Part shown: positions 42,922 through 53,357 of the stretch, piece after piece
Layout: each line of letters begins with the position of its first letter
Position numbering within the stretch: position 1 is the stretch's first letter
NCBI GenBank assembly: GCA_964488355.1
Contig: CAZAUJ010000006.1
Location: forward strand, 62,001-126,000
Reading direction: 5' to 3'
From: Thermoanaerobaculum sp964488355
Lineage (GTDB): Bacteria; Acidobacteriota; Thermoanaerobaculia; Thermoanaerobaculales; Thermoanaerobaculaceae
Length of the DNA: 64,000 nucleotides
Notes under the pieces: generated by a model
Seen by the model: the letters and a program-made list of their open reading frames with translations, nothing else
Database searches by the model: none
What the model was told of the DNA's origin: nothing
Made by a program: the position numbers and the translations under genes

Positions 42922-42952
42922 GATTCCTCAAGATTTTTCAATCCTACTCAAG
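42907..42952. repeat. phased TCAAG direct repeats (likely operator)
   Basis: TCAAG occurs on the plus strand at 42907, 42918, 42928 and 42948. The last three sit in a 10-base register: CTCAAGATTC, CTCAAGATTT, TTCAATCCTA (degenerate), CTCAAGACCT from 42917 to 42956. Repeats one helical turn apart match the way OmpR/PhoB-type winged helices bind tandem half-sites. The block lies in the 250-base gap between the regulator gene and the divergent surface-protein gene, so it could control either or both. Confidence 0.6.
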
Positions 42953-43103
42953 ACCTTGGCTTGCTGGCGCGGTAGAAGTTGGCCATGCGGTGGCCTAGTG
43001 GGAGAACCGCCACGGATCACCAGCGCCGGCCGGCTCGAGGCGGCCTGATGGGGGCATGGGCGTCGGCAGCCTGGTCCCGGCCTCGGGGAAAAGGAGGTAA
43101 GCT

Positions 43104-45713
43104 ATGTGGAGCAAGTATCGCTTGATCGTGTTCTTCCTGTTTTTGGCTGGGAGCGTGCCCAGGGTCTATGGGGGGTTTCCCGCCACGGATCTTTACCTGC
43201 CCTCGGTGGGTTCGGCGGTGGGGGTAGCGCCCTGGTACACCACCGTGTGGGTGTACAACCCGACCAGCTCCCCAGCCACGGTGACCTTTTACCTGCTCAA
43301 GCGCCAGCCCAACCCCTCACCCTCGTCGTTTACCGATGTCATTCCCCCTGGGGATGTGCGGAGGTACGACGATGCGGTTCAGCTGATGTTCCACGAGGCG
43401 GTCTTTGGCGCGTTGCAGGTTGTTTCGGATCAAAAGGTGTTGGTATCCTCGCGCATTTACTCGCGGCAGGTTGGCGAGGGGGAGCGACAGTCCAAGGGAC
43501 AGTACTTCGGTGGCATTCCCGCCTCCTTTGCGATTAGTGCGGGCGAACGCACGCAGGTGGTGGGGATGCGGCAGACCTCCGGGGACCGAAACGTGTCTGA
43601 CTTTCGCTTCAACGTGGGGGTGGTGGAGGTGACGGGCCATGCCTGCACGGTGAGCTTGCAGCTGTACGACGAGACGGGCGCACCGGTGGGCTCGCCGCGG
43701 GTGTGGAGCTTGGGGCCACGGGAGCAGAAGCAGGACAGCGCGTGGAACCTGTTTGGCGTGAGCATGCCCAACCATCGCGTGGAGGTGGCGGTGACGGAAG
43801 GCAGTGGCAAGGTGTTGGCCTTTGGGTCGCTCATCGCCAACGGCAGCGAGGACCCGTCCACGGTGGAGATGGTGTTTGCGGAAAGCTTGCTTTCCGGAGG
43901 TGGCAGTGGGGGTGCTGGGACGATCACCGGGGTGGTGGCGGGGCAGGGGCTTGTGGGGGGTGGCAGCTCCGGCACGGTGACCTTGGACATCGGCGCGGGG
44001 CCAGGCATTGCCGTGAACGCCGACAGCGTGCAGATTGCCTCGGGCGGGGTAACGGCAGCCATGTTGGCTGACACCGCGGCGGTGAAGAGCTTGAACAGCT
44101 TGACCGGGAGCGTGAGCTTGGTGGCGGGTTCGAACGTGAGCATCACGCCCTCGGGCAACAACTTGACCATTTCGGCCACGCCTGGGGGCGGTGGCGGGGA
44201 CATCACGGCGGTAAATGCCGGTTCAGGCCTGACCGGCGGGGGCACCAGCGGGGATGTGACCTTAGCGGTGGCCACGGGCGGGGTCACGGGCGCCATGCTG
44301 GCAGCCAACTCGGTGGACAGCAGTAAGATTGCCGACGGCACCGTAGGGACGGCGGACCTGGCCAACATTGCCGTGACCGCGGCCAAAATCGGCAACGGAG
44401 AAGTGACCATGGCCAAGATCAACCAGTCCGGGGCCACCACGGGGCAGGTGATCAAGTGGAGCGGTTCGGCTTGGGCGCCGGCCGCAGACGGCCTGTCTCT
44501 CCCGTTTCAGAAGACCTGGGCGGGCGGGGTGGCATTCGACGTCAATGTGATGAAAGACCCCCTTGGGACCACCGTGACGGCCTTCCAAGGCACCACCTCC
44601 TACTCCAGCCCCGCCATCGCTGGCATCAACAACGGCTCCGGGCCGGGCGTGAGTGGGACGAGCAGCAGCGGCAATGGCGTTTCGGGTCAAAGCAGCACCG
44701 GCTCAGGAGTCTACGGCCACACCGAGCGTACCAATTCCTATCAAGTGGCGGGAGTATATGGCCTGGGCACGCACTTCGCACACGGGGTCTGGGGCAAGAA
44801 CACCAGCGACGGGAACGGTGTTCTTGGCGAAAGCCAGAGCGGTGTGGGGGTGCGAGGCAGCAGTTCTACCAGTCACGGGGTTTGGGGGGAAACCATTGGC
44901 ACGGCTTCCGCCGGCGTGGTAGGCGACTACAGGGGTTCGTCGAGCAACGGCATGGCCATTTGGGGCCGGGCGAACACCGCGGGCCTCGCCGCCCAGCTGG
45001 ATGGGCCGGTGAAGGCTTCCTGCACCCGCAGCGGCCTCCCGGGTCTTGAGGTTTCGCACTCCGCGGGAAGCGCCACTGCCATCAAGGGGAGGGCCACGGG
45101 CAACTACGGTGTCGGGGTCGCCGGTTACTCAGGGACCGGCAACCTGGGCATGGGTGTCTACGGCGTTGCCTCCGACAGCAACGCCTACGCTGGCTTTTTC
45201 AGCGGCAAGGTGACCGTCACTGGCACCCTTTCCAAGGGGGGCGGCTCCTTCAAGATTGACCACCCCCTGGATCCGGAAAACAAGTACCTGTACCACTCGT
45301 TCGTCGAGTCGCCGGATATGATGAACATTTACAACGGCATTGTAGTGACCGACGAAAACGGCTTTGCCGAGGTGATGTTGCCCGAGTGGTTCCAGGCGCT
45401 CAACCGCGACTTTCGCTACCAGCTCACGGTGATCGACAGCAGCGACCGCTTCGTCCTGGCCAAGGTGGTCAAGGAAATTGAGAACAACCGCTTCATTATC
45501 CGCACCAACTACGGTGGGGTGAAGGTTTCTTGGCAAGTTACCGGCATCCGCCAGGACCCCTTTGCCAACGCCTATCGCATCCCGGTGGAGGAGAACAAGC
45601 CAGCAGAGGAGCGGGGGTACTACCTGCACCCCGAGGTTTACGGACAGCCGGAAGAAAAGGGAGTGGATTGGCGGCTCCGCGGAGAGGTTGTGCGCAGCCA
45701 CCAAGGACAGTGA
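43104..45713 (+). CDS. large fibre-like surface protein with phage-tail-type repeats
   Basis: 869 residues with AAGGAGGT before the ATG. A signal peptide (~1-23) leads into a beta-sandwich region (~24-265), a Gly-rich hinge, then two copies of a tail-fibre-like module (ITGVVAGQGLVGGGSSGTVTL and ITAVNAGSGLTGGGTSGDVTL, with GNVTITPSGNNLTI-type turns between, ~268-460). Residues ~510-625 are short GxGVxG repeats (VSGTSSSGNGVSGQSS, GVYGLG, GVWGKN, GVLGES). The last ~150 residues (FKIDHPLDPENKYLYHSFVE onward) form a conserved globular end found in many bacterial fibre-like proteins. Probably a trimeric surface or spike protein; no endosialidase-type protease is evident. Confidence 0.75.
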   Translation: MWSKYRLIVFFLFLAGSVPRVYGGFPATDLYLPSVGSAVGVAPWYTTVWVYNPTSSPATVTFYLLKRQPNPSPSSFTDVIPPGDVRRYDDAVQLMFHEAVFGALQVVSDQKVLVSSRIYSRQVGEGERQSKGQYFGGIPASFAISAGERTQVVGMRQTSGDRNVSDFRFNVGVVEVTGHACTVSLQLYDETGAPVGSPRVWSLGPREQKQDSAWNLFGVSMPNHRVEVAVTEGSGKVLAFGSLIANGSEDPSTVEMVFAESLLSGGGSGGAGTITGVVAGQGLVGGGSSGTVTLDIGAGPGIAVNADSVQIASGGVTAAMLADTAAVKSLNSLTGSVSLVAGSNVSITPSGNNLTISATPGGGGGDITAVNAGSGLTGGGTSGDVTLAVATGGVTGAMLAANSVDSSKIADGTVGTADLANIAVTAAKIGNGEVTMAKINQSGATTGQVIKWSGSAWAPAADGLSLPFQKTWAGGVAFDVNVMKDPLGTTVTAFQGTTSYSSPAIAGINNGSGPGVSGTSSSGNGVSGQSSTGSGVYGHTERTNSYQVAGVYGLGTHFAHGVWGKNTSDGNGVLGESQSGVGVRGSSSTSHGVWGETIGTASAGVVGDYRGSSSNGMAIWGRANTAGLAAQLDGPVKASCTRSGLPGLEVSHSAGSATAIKGRATGNYGVGVAGYSGTGNLGMGVYGVASDSNAYAGFFSGKVTVTGTLSKGGGSFKIDHPLDPENKYLYHSFVESPDMMNIYNGIVVTDENGFAEVMLPEWFQALNRDFRYQLTVIDSSDRFVLAKVVKEIENNRFIIRTNYGGVKVSWQVTGIRQDPFANAYRIPVEENKPAEERGYYLHPEVYGQPEEKGVDWRLRGEVVRSHQGQ

Positions 45714-45978
45714 CGTGTTTGCCACATTGTGCGGCGGCAGTCGAGGGACCCGGTGCAATTCCAGCCCACCGAGACCGACAGCGGGCACGGCTGGCCAGCC
45801 GCAGCCGGGGTTTCCCGGTCGCTCCGTCAGCGACGGCGCCGAGCAGGCAGGGCCCGGAGCCACGGGACCCGGTGGCCCTTGACGGCGTTCCTCAGCGCGC
45901 GGGCTGGATCGGTCGAGCGGTGGGCTAGCATCCCGAGGGCCTTGGGCGAGGCGGCCCCGGAGGAAAGGCAGGGTGGAG
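45714..45978. other. 265-base gap between fibre gene and beta-helix gene
   Basis: GC-rich with no recognisable gene. The sequence GGGACCCGGTG occurs twice (near 45748 and 45865). A short hairpin CCGTC/GACGG lies near 45824-45836. TTGACG near 45877 is a possible -35 but no matching -10 was found. Nothing else stands out. Confidence 0.35.
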
Positions 45979-47739
45979 ATGGCCATGCTAAAGATTCCTC
46001 GCAAGCTACCACCTAGGGGTCCTCTCGCCATCGGGCTGACCGTCTCTTTGCTCATGCTCCTGGGTTTCATGGACCGACCGGAGCAGGCAGCTGGGCCAGG
46101 GGCTCTTGCGGGGCTGTTTGCCGGGATGCCTTCGCCTGCTTCATTGCCCTCGGGCAACGTGTACTTCGTGGCGCCCAGCGGCAACAACGGCAATCCGGGC
46201 ACCCGCGATCAGCCCTGGGCTAGCCCGGGTTACGGCTCGCGGCAACTGCGGCCTGGAGATACCTTGGTTATTCTTGGCGGCCAGTACGCGCTGAGTGAGG
46301 ACGACGCTGACGTAATCGCTCCCCCTTCGGGCCAGCCCTCGGCCTGGGTCACCATTACTGGCGAGCAGGGCAACCGCCCCGTTCTCGTGGGGCGGAACAA
46401 CCTGCGAAGCGCCATCGACCTGTCCGGTGCCCAATACGTGCGCATCGCCCACTTGGAGATCACCCACGACCCCACCGCCCCTGGCGAGGGGCGCTATTTC
46501 CGCGACGGGCTGGAGATCCTGGGTGCCCCTGCTGCGCATCTGGTTCTCGAGGATCTCTACATCCATCACGTAGATGAGTTCGGGATGAACATTCAGGACG
46601 TGGAGGATTTGCAAATCCTTAGCTGCCGCATCGAGTACGCCGGCTTCGGTGCTTTGGGAGGGCCAGCCGGCGAGCAGGGCGGCTGGCGCCACGTGGCCAT
46701 CCGCGCATCGTCCCTTTCCTGGAGCGGCCATTACTACCAGGGGGGCGACGGCAGCAACCGCCCCTACGACCGGCCCGACGGTTTCGGCATCGAAGCCTCC
46801 CAGGGACCCGTCCTCATCGAGGATACGCGTGCCGAGCACAACTATGGCGACGGCCTAGACTCCAAGGCCGCCAACACGACCATCCGGCGCTGCCTGGTGG
46901 CCAACAACAGCTGCGACGGGGTGAAGCTTTGGGCCGACGGCAGCCGCATCGAGAACACTCTTATTTTCGGACGCGGGGACGGTAACCCCGAACCCTCCCC
47001 TTGGGCGGCCATCGTCATTGATCAGGTAGAGCGCGCGGGCGCCCGCTTCGAAATCGTCAACGTCACCGTGGACGACTACATTGGGCAGAACTACCTGATG
47101 TACGTGCAGTACGACAACCCTCTTCCGGTGCAGGTGACGGTGCGGAATGCGATTTTCAGCGGACGAGGGCCCGAGTGTCCCATTTACGTCCATGGCAACA
47201 GCGCCCTGATCGCCGACCACAACCTCTTCTACCTTCCGCAGAACGAGACGGTGCTGACCCATGGCACCACTGCCTACACCTGCGGGAGCCTGGCCTCGCT
47301 GGGGGAAGCAAATTTCTGTGCGGACCCCCTCTTCGTCCAGCCCGCCTGGGGCATGTCGGGGGACTATCACCTGCGTGGCGACAGCCCGGCTATTGACGCT
47401 GGAACCCGCACAGGTGCCCCCACCGACGACCTGGATGGGCTTCCGCGAGACAACCTACCCGATCTGGGGGCTTACGAATGGCGCTTGGTCTCTCCGGAGC
47501 CCACACCTACGCCTACTCCGACCCGAACCCCGGCGCCTACGCCGACCCCGCTGCCAACGGTGACACCCACACCGACCCCCACGCCCGGTCCTTCGGGTGG
47601 GTGGCGTGCCCCGCGACGGCGGCTACCCCGGACCCCTGGGGGTTGGTTTCTCCGGCTCCGGAGCAAGGGGTGGGTGCCTTTGTTTGGGGACGTGAGGTGG
47701 GTGGCGAAGCTGCGTAAGCCAAGCTTCCAAGGACCTTGA
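45979..47739 (+). CDS. secreted parallel beta-helix protein with PT-rich linker
   Basis: About 586 residues from ATG 45979 (ATG 45985 is equally likely because GGTGGAG is better placed for it). A signal/membrane segment (PLAIGLTVSLLMLLGFM, ~15-32) is followed by a right-handed beta-helix starting VYFVAPSGNNGNPGT, with repeats such as VRIAHLEITHDP, LVLEDLYIHHVDEFG and TTIRRCLVANNS. This fold is shared by pectate lyase-like and carbohydrate-binding proteins; catalytic residues were not identified. A PTPTPTPTRTPAPTPTPLP linker leads to a basic tail of ~45 residues. It may bind or cut the polysaccharide made by the following glycosyltransferase genes. Confidence 0.75.
   Translation: MAMLKIPRKLPPRGPLAIGLTVSLLMLLGFMDRPEQAAGPGALAGLFAGMPSPASLPSGNVYFVAPSGNNGNPGTRDQPWASPGYGSRQLRPGDTLVILGGQYALSEDDADVIAPPSGQPSAWVTITGEQGNRPVLVGRNNLRSAIDLSGAQYVRIAHLEITHDPTAPGEGRYFRDGLEILGAPAAHLVLEDLYIHHVDEFGMNIQDVEDLQILSCRIEYAGFGALGGPAGEQGGWRHVAIRASSLSWSGHYYQGGDGSNRPYDRPDGFGIEASQGPVLIEDTRAEHNYGDGLDSKAANTTIRRCLVANNSCDGVKLWADGSRIENTLIFGRGDGNPEPSPWAAIVIDQVERAGARFEIVNVTVDDYIGQNYLMYVQYDNPLPVQVTVRNAIFSGRGPECPIYVHGNSALIADHNLFYLPQNETVLTHGTTAYTCGSLASLGEANFCADPLFVQPAWGMSGDYHLRGDSPAIDAGTRTGAPTDDLDGLPRDNLPDLGAYEWRLVSPEPTPTPTPTRTPAPTPTPLPTVTPTPTPTPGPSGGWRAPRRRLPRTPGGWFLRLRSKGWVPLFGDVRWVAKLRKPSFQGP
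47500..47590 (+). repeat. low-complexity Pro-Thr coding repeat
   Basis: Irregular CC-N-AC-N triplets encode about 30 residues of Pro-Thr linker in the beta-helix protein. Such repeats are prone to slippage, so the reading frame just downstream deserves care. Confidence 0.6.
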
Positions 47740-47784
47740 CGTTTCGGTGTTGACAGCCTGCGCTGGGCAGGCCACCATGCGCCC

Positions 47785-49107
47785 GTGCTGCAGGGCGTAG
47801 TGGTGGCGCCGCGAGGTGGCAAACTGCTGCCAGTTTTGGACGCGCTGGGCGTGGTGCTGGCCGGTCTGGTAGCCCACCTGGTGCGCTTCCGGTACGAGGA
47901 CCTGCTTGCCCACTGGCATCACCTGCGCCAGCATCCATTGCTGGTGGTCGTGGGGCTTGCGGTGCTGTGGGCGGTGGCTACGGCAGCGGAGCTGTACCAG
48001 CCTAAGCCCATTCCGCGCCTGGAGCTGCTGCTGCGCGTGGGGTTCGCTGCCGGTTTGTGGGCGGTTCTCTTGGCCTTTGCCACCTACCTGGTGCCCACCT
48101 GGAAGTTCGGTCGCGGGCTCTTGGTGCTCACCGCCAGCGGGTGGGGGACTTGGGCTCTCGCGAGCAGGCTTTTGGCCAGCCGTGCTGGCCGAAAGCGGGC
48201 GAAGCCGGGGGCATTGGTTGTGGGGGGGAGCCCCAGCCGCGAGGAGCTGGCCGCGACCCTTGCCAGCCATCCTTACTGCCCCTGGACACCCCTGGCAGTG
48301 GAGCCGCAGGCGCTGCCGCAGGCGCTGCAGGAAAACCCCGTGGCTTTGGTGGTGGTGGCGGGCACCGAGCGGCTTCCTCCCGAGTTGGTCGCGCTGCACT
48401 TCTCGGGCGTGCCGCTGATGGCGGCGGCCGAGGTGATGGCGGCGCTGGAGGGGCGATTACCCATCGACCAATTGCCGCCGGAGGTTTTCCTGCATCAGCG
48501 CGAGTTTGGGGCGATTCATTGGGAGGTTTTCAACCGCGCCACCAGGGTGCTGGACGTGGTCTTGTCGCTGGTCATGTTGCTTTTGGCCTTGCCTCTGATG
48601 GCTCTGGTGGCCGCCGTAGTACGGTTGGTGGATGGGCCGCCGGTGCTTTACCGCCAGTGCCGGTTAGGGCAGTTCGGGCGGCCTTTTGAGATCCTGAAGT
48701 TTCGCACCATGAGGCGGGATGCGGAAGCGAACGGGCCGGAATTCGAAGGTGTGGAGGACCCACGCGTCACCAGATTGGGGAGGATCCTGCGGCGCTTTCG
48801 CCTGGACGAGCTCCCGCAGCTGTGGAACGTCCTGCGGGGCGACATGTCGCTGGTGGGGCCGAGGCCCGAAAGGCCGGAGTTCGTCAAGGAGCTGGCCGGG
48901 AAGATTCCCTATTACGCCTTTCGCTTGGCCGTTCCTCCGGGCCTCACCGGCTGGGCGCAGGTGAACATGGCCTACGCCCGGACACTGGAGGAGCACAAGC
49001 GCAAGCTGGAGTACGACCTCTACTTCATTCGAGAACGCACCCTTTCTCTGTACCTCACCGTGCTGCTGCGGACGGTGAGCGCCGCGCTTTTCGGAGTGCC
49101 CCGGTGA
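47785..49107 (+). CDS. polyprenyl-phosphate sugar-1-phosphate transferase (exopolysaccharide initiator)
   Basis: 440 residues from GTG 47785. The N-terminal half has several transmembrane helices and a CoA-binding-like middle (GALVVGGSPSREELAATL). The C-terminal bacterial sugar transferase domain (PF02397 type) begins with RVLDVVLSLVMLLLALPLM and carries YRQCRLGQFGRPFEILKFRTM and RRFRLDELPQLWNVLRGDMS. It loads the first sugar phosphate onto undecaprenyl phosphate (WbaP/CpsE-like) at the inner membrane. The GT2 gene follows with GTGA overlap. It starts the short polysaccharide cluster after the beta-helix gene. Confidence 0.9.
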   Translation: MLQGVVVAPRGGKLLPVLDALGVVLAGLVAHLVRFRYEDLLAHWHHLRQHPLLVVVGLAVLWAVATAAELYQPKPIPRLELLLRVGFAAGLWAVLLAFATYLVPTWKFGRGLLVLTASGWGTWALASRLLASRAGRKRAKPGALVVGGSPSREELAATLASHPYCPWTPLAVEPQALPQALQENPVALVVVAGTERLPPELVALHFSGVPLMAAAEVMAALEGRLPIDQLPPEVFLHQREFGAIHWEVFNRATRVLDVVLSLVMLLLALPLMALVAAVVRLVDGPPVLYRQCRLGQFGRPFEILKFRTMRRDAEANGPEFEGVEDPRVTRLGRILRRFRLDELPQLWNVLRGDMSLVGPRPERPEFVKELAGKIPYYAFRLAVPPGLTGWAQVNMAYARTLEEHKRKLEYDLYFIRERTLSLYLTVLLRTVSAALFGVPR

Positions 49108-50003
49108 GCTGGGAGGGGGGCGGGCGACCTTTGGGGGTGGTGGTGGTGCACTTTGGGCCCACGGGCCCGACCCAGCGCTGCCTGGAGTCAATTTTTCGCG
49201 ATCCCTCGCCCGTTCCCCGAGAGGTAGTGGTGGTGGACAACAGCGGCAACCTCGGGCACTACCCCGGAGTGGAGGTCCTATCTTGTCGGGAAAATCCAGG
49301 GTACGGCGAGGGTGCTAACCGCGGGGCGCGCATGCTGCTGGATCGGGGTTGCGGGGATTTGGTAGTTTGCAACCACGACGTGGAGTTTCTCCCAGGATTT
49401 CTCACGGGTGTGGTGGACGCGCTCAAGCGCCCGGAGGTGGGTTTGGTGGGCGGGCCGCTGTACCTTTCCGATGGCCGCAGTTTGTGGAGCGCGGGGGGAG
49501 CGGTGCTTTGGCCCCTAGGAACGGTGCTGCAGGCCCGCAGCTATGCCCGGGCGTGGAAGAGCCGGGCAGTGGGTTTCCTGCCTGGTGCCGCTTTGGGGTT
49601 GCGGCGTGAGGCCTTCCTCAGCGTTGGCGGCTTCGATCCCAGGTTTTTCATGTACCACGAGGACCTAGACCTGTGCCTGAGGCTGCGCCGGGCGGGCTGG
49701 GTTTTGTGGTACTCACCCCGTGTGGCAGCCATACACCACTTGGGCAGCGCCACCGGCTCGCACCGTCATTCCAGCTTGTACCTGGAGCAGCTGGCCCGCA
49801 CGCGCTTGAGGCCCTTTCGGCCACTGGTCTTTCGCCTGTGGCTCGCGGCGGTGCACACAGTCCACGTGCTGGCGAGGGCCGGTTTCCTTGCCTGGCGTGG
49901 CTATCGGGACGAGGCTGGAGCCTTGCTCCGGGGCCATGGGCACGCCCTACGGAACATCGCGGAAGGGCCGCAGCCTGTGCCTAAAGGTGGGCGGCGCGGC
50001 TGA
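49104..50003 (+). CDS. family 2 glycosyltransferase (rhamnosyltransferase-like)
   Basis: 299 residues from GTG 49104, overlapping the previous stop as GTGA; the frame is open further upstream but only as a shadow of the sugar transferase. VVVVHFGPTGPTQRCLESI, VVVVDNSGN, ENPGYGEGANRGAR and CNHDVEFLPGF are typical of WbbL-type GT2. The last 60 residues are hydrophobic or helical (FRLWLAAVHTVHVLARAGFLAW). It adds a sugar to the growing undecaprenyl-linked glycan. It converges with the GT4 gene, overlapping by 23 bases. Confidence 0.88.
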   Translation: MSWEGGGRPLGVVVVHFGPTGPTQRCLESIFRDPSPVPREVVVVDNSGNLGHYPGVEVLSCRENPGYGEGANRGARMLLDRGCGDLVVCNHDVEFLPGFLTGVVDALKRPEVGLVGGPLYLSDGRSLWSAGGAVLWPLGTVLQARSYARAWKSRAVGFLPGAALGLRREAFLSVGGFDPRFFMYHEDLDLCLRLRRAGWVLWYSPRVAAIHHLGSATGSHRHSSLYLEQLARTRLRPFRPLVFRLWLAAVHTVHVLARAGFLAWRGYRDEAGALLRGHGHALRNIAEGPQPVPKGGRRG

Positions 50004-51150
50004 GGAGGTTCTCGAACACGCGCGCTGCCTGGCTCAGCTTATGCCGGCTTTTCACCCAATGGAAAGCCACCTGAGCCTGCTCGTGCGCTTGACGAGGGTT
50101 CCTCAGCAAGGCGGCGACGGCTTCGACCCACTCCTCGGTCGAGCGGGCAATCGCCAGAGCTTCGGGCGGCAGCTGGTCCAGGCCGGCTACGGCTGCAGGC
50201 GAAGCCACCACGGGAATGCCAGCGGCCATAGCTTCCAGCACCTTAATGGGCGTGCCCGAGCCGCCTACCAAGGGGGCCACGAACAGGGTCGCCCGCTGGC
50301 GCAACGGCTCCAGATCCTCGGGCTCGGGAATCACCTCGATGCCCAGCCGTGACAGGCGACGAACGGCGGGGGTGGGCCGCGCCCCGGCAGCGACAAAGCG
50401 CAGGTGGGGAAACTGCTTGCGCAGGCGCGGCCACACTTTTTTGGCAAAAGCCACAAGCCCTGTGACCGTGGGGTAGTACCCCAAATTGCCGGTGAGTAGA
50501 AGCATGGCTGGCTCTGGTTGGCGCTTGGGCAAGGCTTCGGGGATGCGAACGCCGAAGGGCACAACCTCCACTTTGGCTGCCAGGGCCGCTTCCCCTGCCA
50601 CTAGGGCCTGCTTGTCGCGACTGGAGACCACAATGCCCAGCTGCGCTTGTCGAAGAAGGGCGCGGTCGAAGCGTCGGCAGCGGAATGCCTCCCACAGCCA
50701 GAAGGGGGCGGCGAGCTTCTGTTGACAAGCTCGCTGGTGCATGTTCAGGGACAAGGAGTCGATGAAATCTACCACCAGTGGCACCGGCGAAAGCTCCGGT
50801 GCCACCCAGCCAAGACGGGAGAGCGTGAGCACCACCAGGTGTGGACGGAAGTGGGCTAGCTCCTCCACAAGGGCTCTTTTGAGCGCGGTTTCTCGGTGCA
50901 TGGCCACTTGCCACGGTTCCAGGGGATGGGTAAGGAGGCCCCACGCGGCGGCCGCCAGGCCAAGGGGCACAGCGCGCTGCTCTACGGGCAGGGGGGCTGG
51001 ACGAGGGGCAAACCCCGGGGGTACGAGAGCCACGGTCCGTACCTGATGCCGACCAGCCAAGTGGCTCAGGAAACCTACCAAACGGGCCTGTTCACCTCGT
51101 CGCGGGGGCCAAAAGGGCCGGGGAGCGAGAAAAAGCACGCGCACCGCCAC
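49981..51150 (-). CDS. family 4-type glycosyltransferase (group 1)
   Basis: 389 residues from GTG 51150; no clear ribosome site is seen, and nearby GTGs at 51144 and 51138 are alternatives. N-terminal VLFLAPRPFWPPRRGEQARL and the C-terminal GSGTPIKVLEAMAAGIPVVAS (catalytic Glu) are typical of GT-B fold group 1 enzymes. It resembles the PEP-CTERM/exosortase-associated sugar transferases. It likely extends the polysaccharide begun by the sugar transferase on the other strand. Its 3' end overlaps the GT2 gene by 23 bases. Confidence 0.85.
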   Translation of the reverse strand: MAVRVLFLAPRPFWPPRRGEQARLVGFLSHLAGRHQVRTVALVPPGFAPRPAPLPVEQRAVPLGLAAAAWGLLTHPLEPWQVAMHRETALKRALVEELAHFRPHLVVLTLSRLGWVAPELSPVPLVVDFIDSLSLNMHQRACQQKLAAPFWLWEAFRCRRFDRALLRQAQLGIVVSSRDKQALVAGEAALAAKVEVVPFGVRIPEALPKRQPEPAMLLLTGNLGYYPTVTGLVAFAKKVWPRLRKQFPHLRFVAAGARPTPAVRRLSRLGIEVIPEPEDLEPLRQRATLFVAPLVGGSGTPIKVLEAMAAGIPVVASPAAVAGLDQLPPEALAIARSTEEWVEAVAALLRNPRQAHEQAQVAFHWVKSRHKLSQAARVFENLLSRAAHL

Positions 51151-51215
51151 ATACTACGTCAGGCAGATCTTAGTGCGTTAGGCTCATGTTATTTTCAGGC
51201 CACCGGAGGGTGGGC

Positions 51216-51244
51216 TTGACGAGCTGAGGCTCAGGCATTATCCT
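51216..51244 (+). promoter_or_regulatory. groESL promoter
   Basis: TTGACG (51216-51221) and TATCCT (51239-51244) are 17 bases apart. The start would be near 51250, inside the CIRCE element that begins at 51246, which is the expected layout for HrcA repression. Confidence 0.65.
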
Positions 51245-51245
51245 A

Positions 51246-51272
51246 TTAGCAGTCTCGGGTCCGGAGTGCTAA
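51246..51272. promoter_or_regulatory. CIRCE operator (HrcA binding site)
   Basis: TTAGCAGTC, 9 bases, GAGTGCTAA. The consensus CIRCE is TTAGCACTC-N9-GAGTGCTAA, so only one base of the left arm differs. It lies 41 bases upstream of groES and predicts HrcA-dependent heat-shock control. hrcA itself is not in this window. Confidence 0.92.
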
Positions 51273-51313
51273 ACGCTCCGGAAACCCAGAAGAAAAGAAA
51301 GGAGGGAGATGTG

Positions 51314-51604
51314 ATGACCATTCGACCGCTCAACGACCGGGTTCTCCTTCGGCGGATCGAGCCGGAGGAGGTGGTGAAGGGAGGCATCATCATTCCCGAT
51401 ACGGCCAAGGAAAAGCCTCAAGAGGCGGAAGTGATTGCCGTGGGCCCTGGCCGGCTGGACGATTCCGGCAAGCGCGTTCCCATCGAGGTGAAGAAGGGCG
51501 ACCGCGTTCTTATCGGCAAGTACTCCGGCACCGATGTGAAGATCGGTGACGATGAGTACGTTATCGTGCGCGAGGACGAGATCCTCGGCGTGATCGAAAA
51601 GTAA
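51314..51604 (+). CDS. groES: 10-kDa chaperonin GroES
   Basis: 96 residues. Co-chaperonin lid for GroEL. MTIRPLNDRVLLRRIEPEEVVKGGIIIPDTAKEKP contains the mobile loop that binds GroEL; the C-terminal VIVREDEILGVIEK is standard. GGAGGGAG precedes the ATG. It follows the CIRCE-controlled promoter and is 15 bases from groEL. Confidence 0.98.
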   Translation: MTIRPLNDRVLLRRIEPEEVVKGGIIIPDTAKEKPQEAEVIAVGPGRLDDSGKRVPIEVKKGDRVLIGKYSGTDVKIGDDEYVIVREDEILGVIEK

Positions 51605-51619
51605 AGGAGGTGGCGGCGT

Positions 51620-53257
<1,638 letters not shown>

Positions 53258-53280
53258 GGTTGACCGGAACCAAGCAAACA

Positions 53281-53309
53281 GGGCGGGTAGCTCCCGCCCT
53301 TTCTTTTTT
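53281..53309 (+). terminator. rho-independent terminator of groESL
   Basis: A perfect 7-bp stem, GGGCGGG and CCCGCCC around TAGCT, followed by TTTCTTTTTT. It lies 24 bases after the groEL stop. Confidence 0.9.
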
Positions 53310-53357
53310 GCCGGCTGGGGGAGGCGGCCTGGCTAAAATAGGCGGCGGGAGGTCGTT

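Noticed and set aside
44637..44985. CRISPR-like repeated DNA in the fibre gene
   Set aside because: The repetition is at protein level (GxGVxG) inside an intact reading frame; the DNA units are unequal and no cas genes are present.
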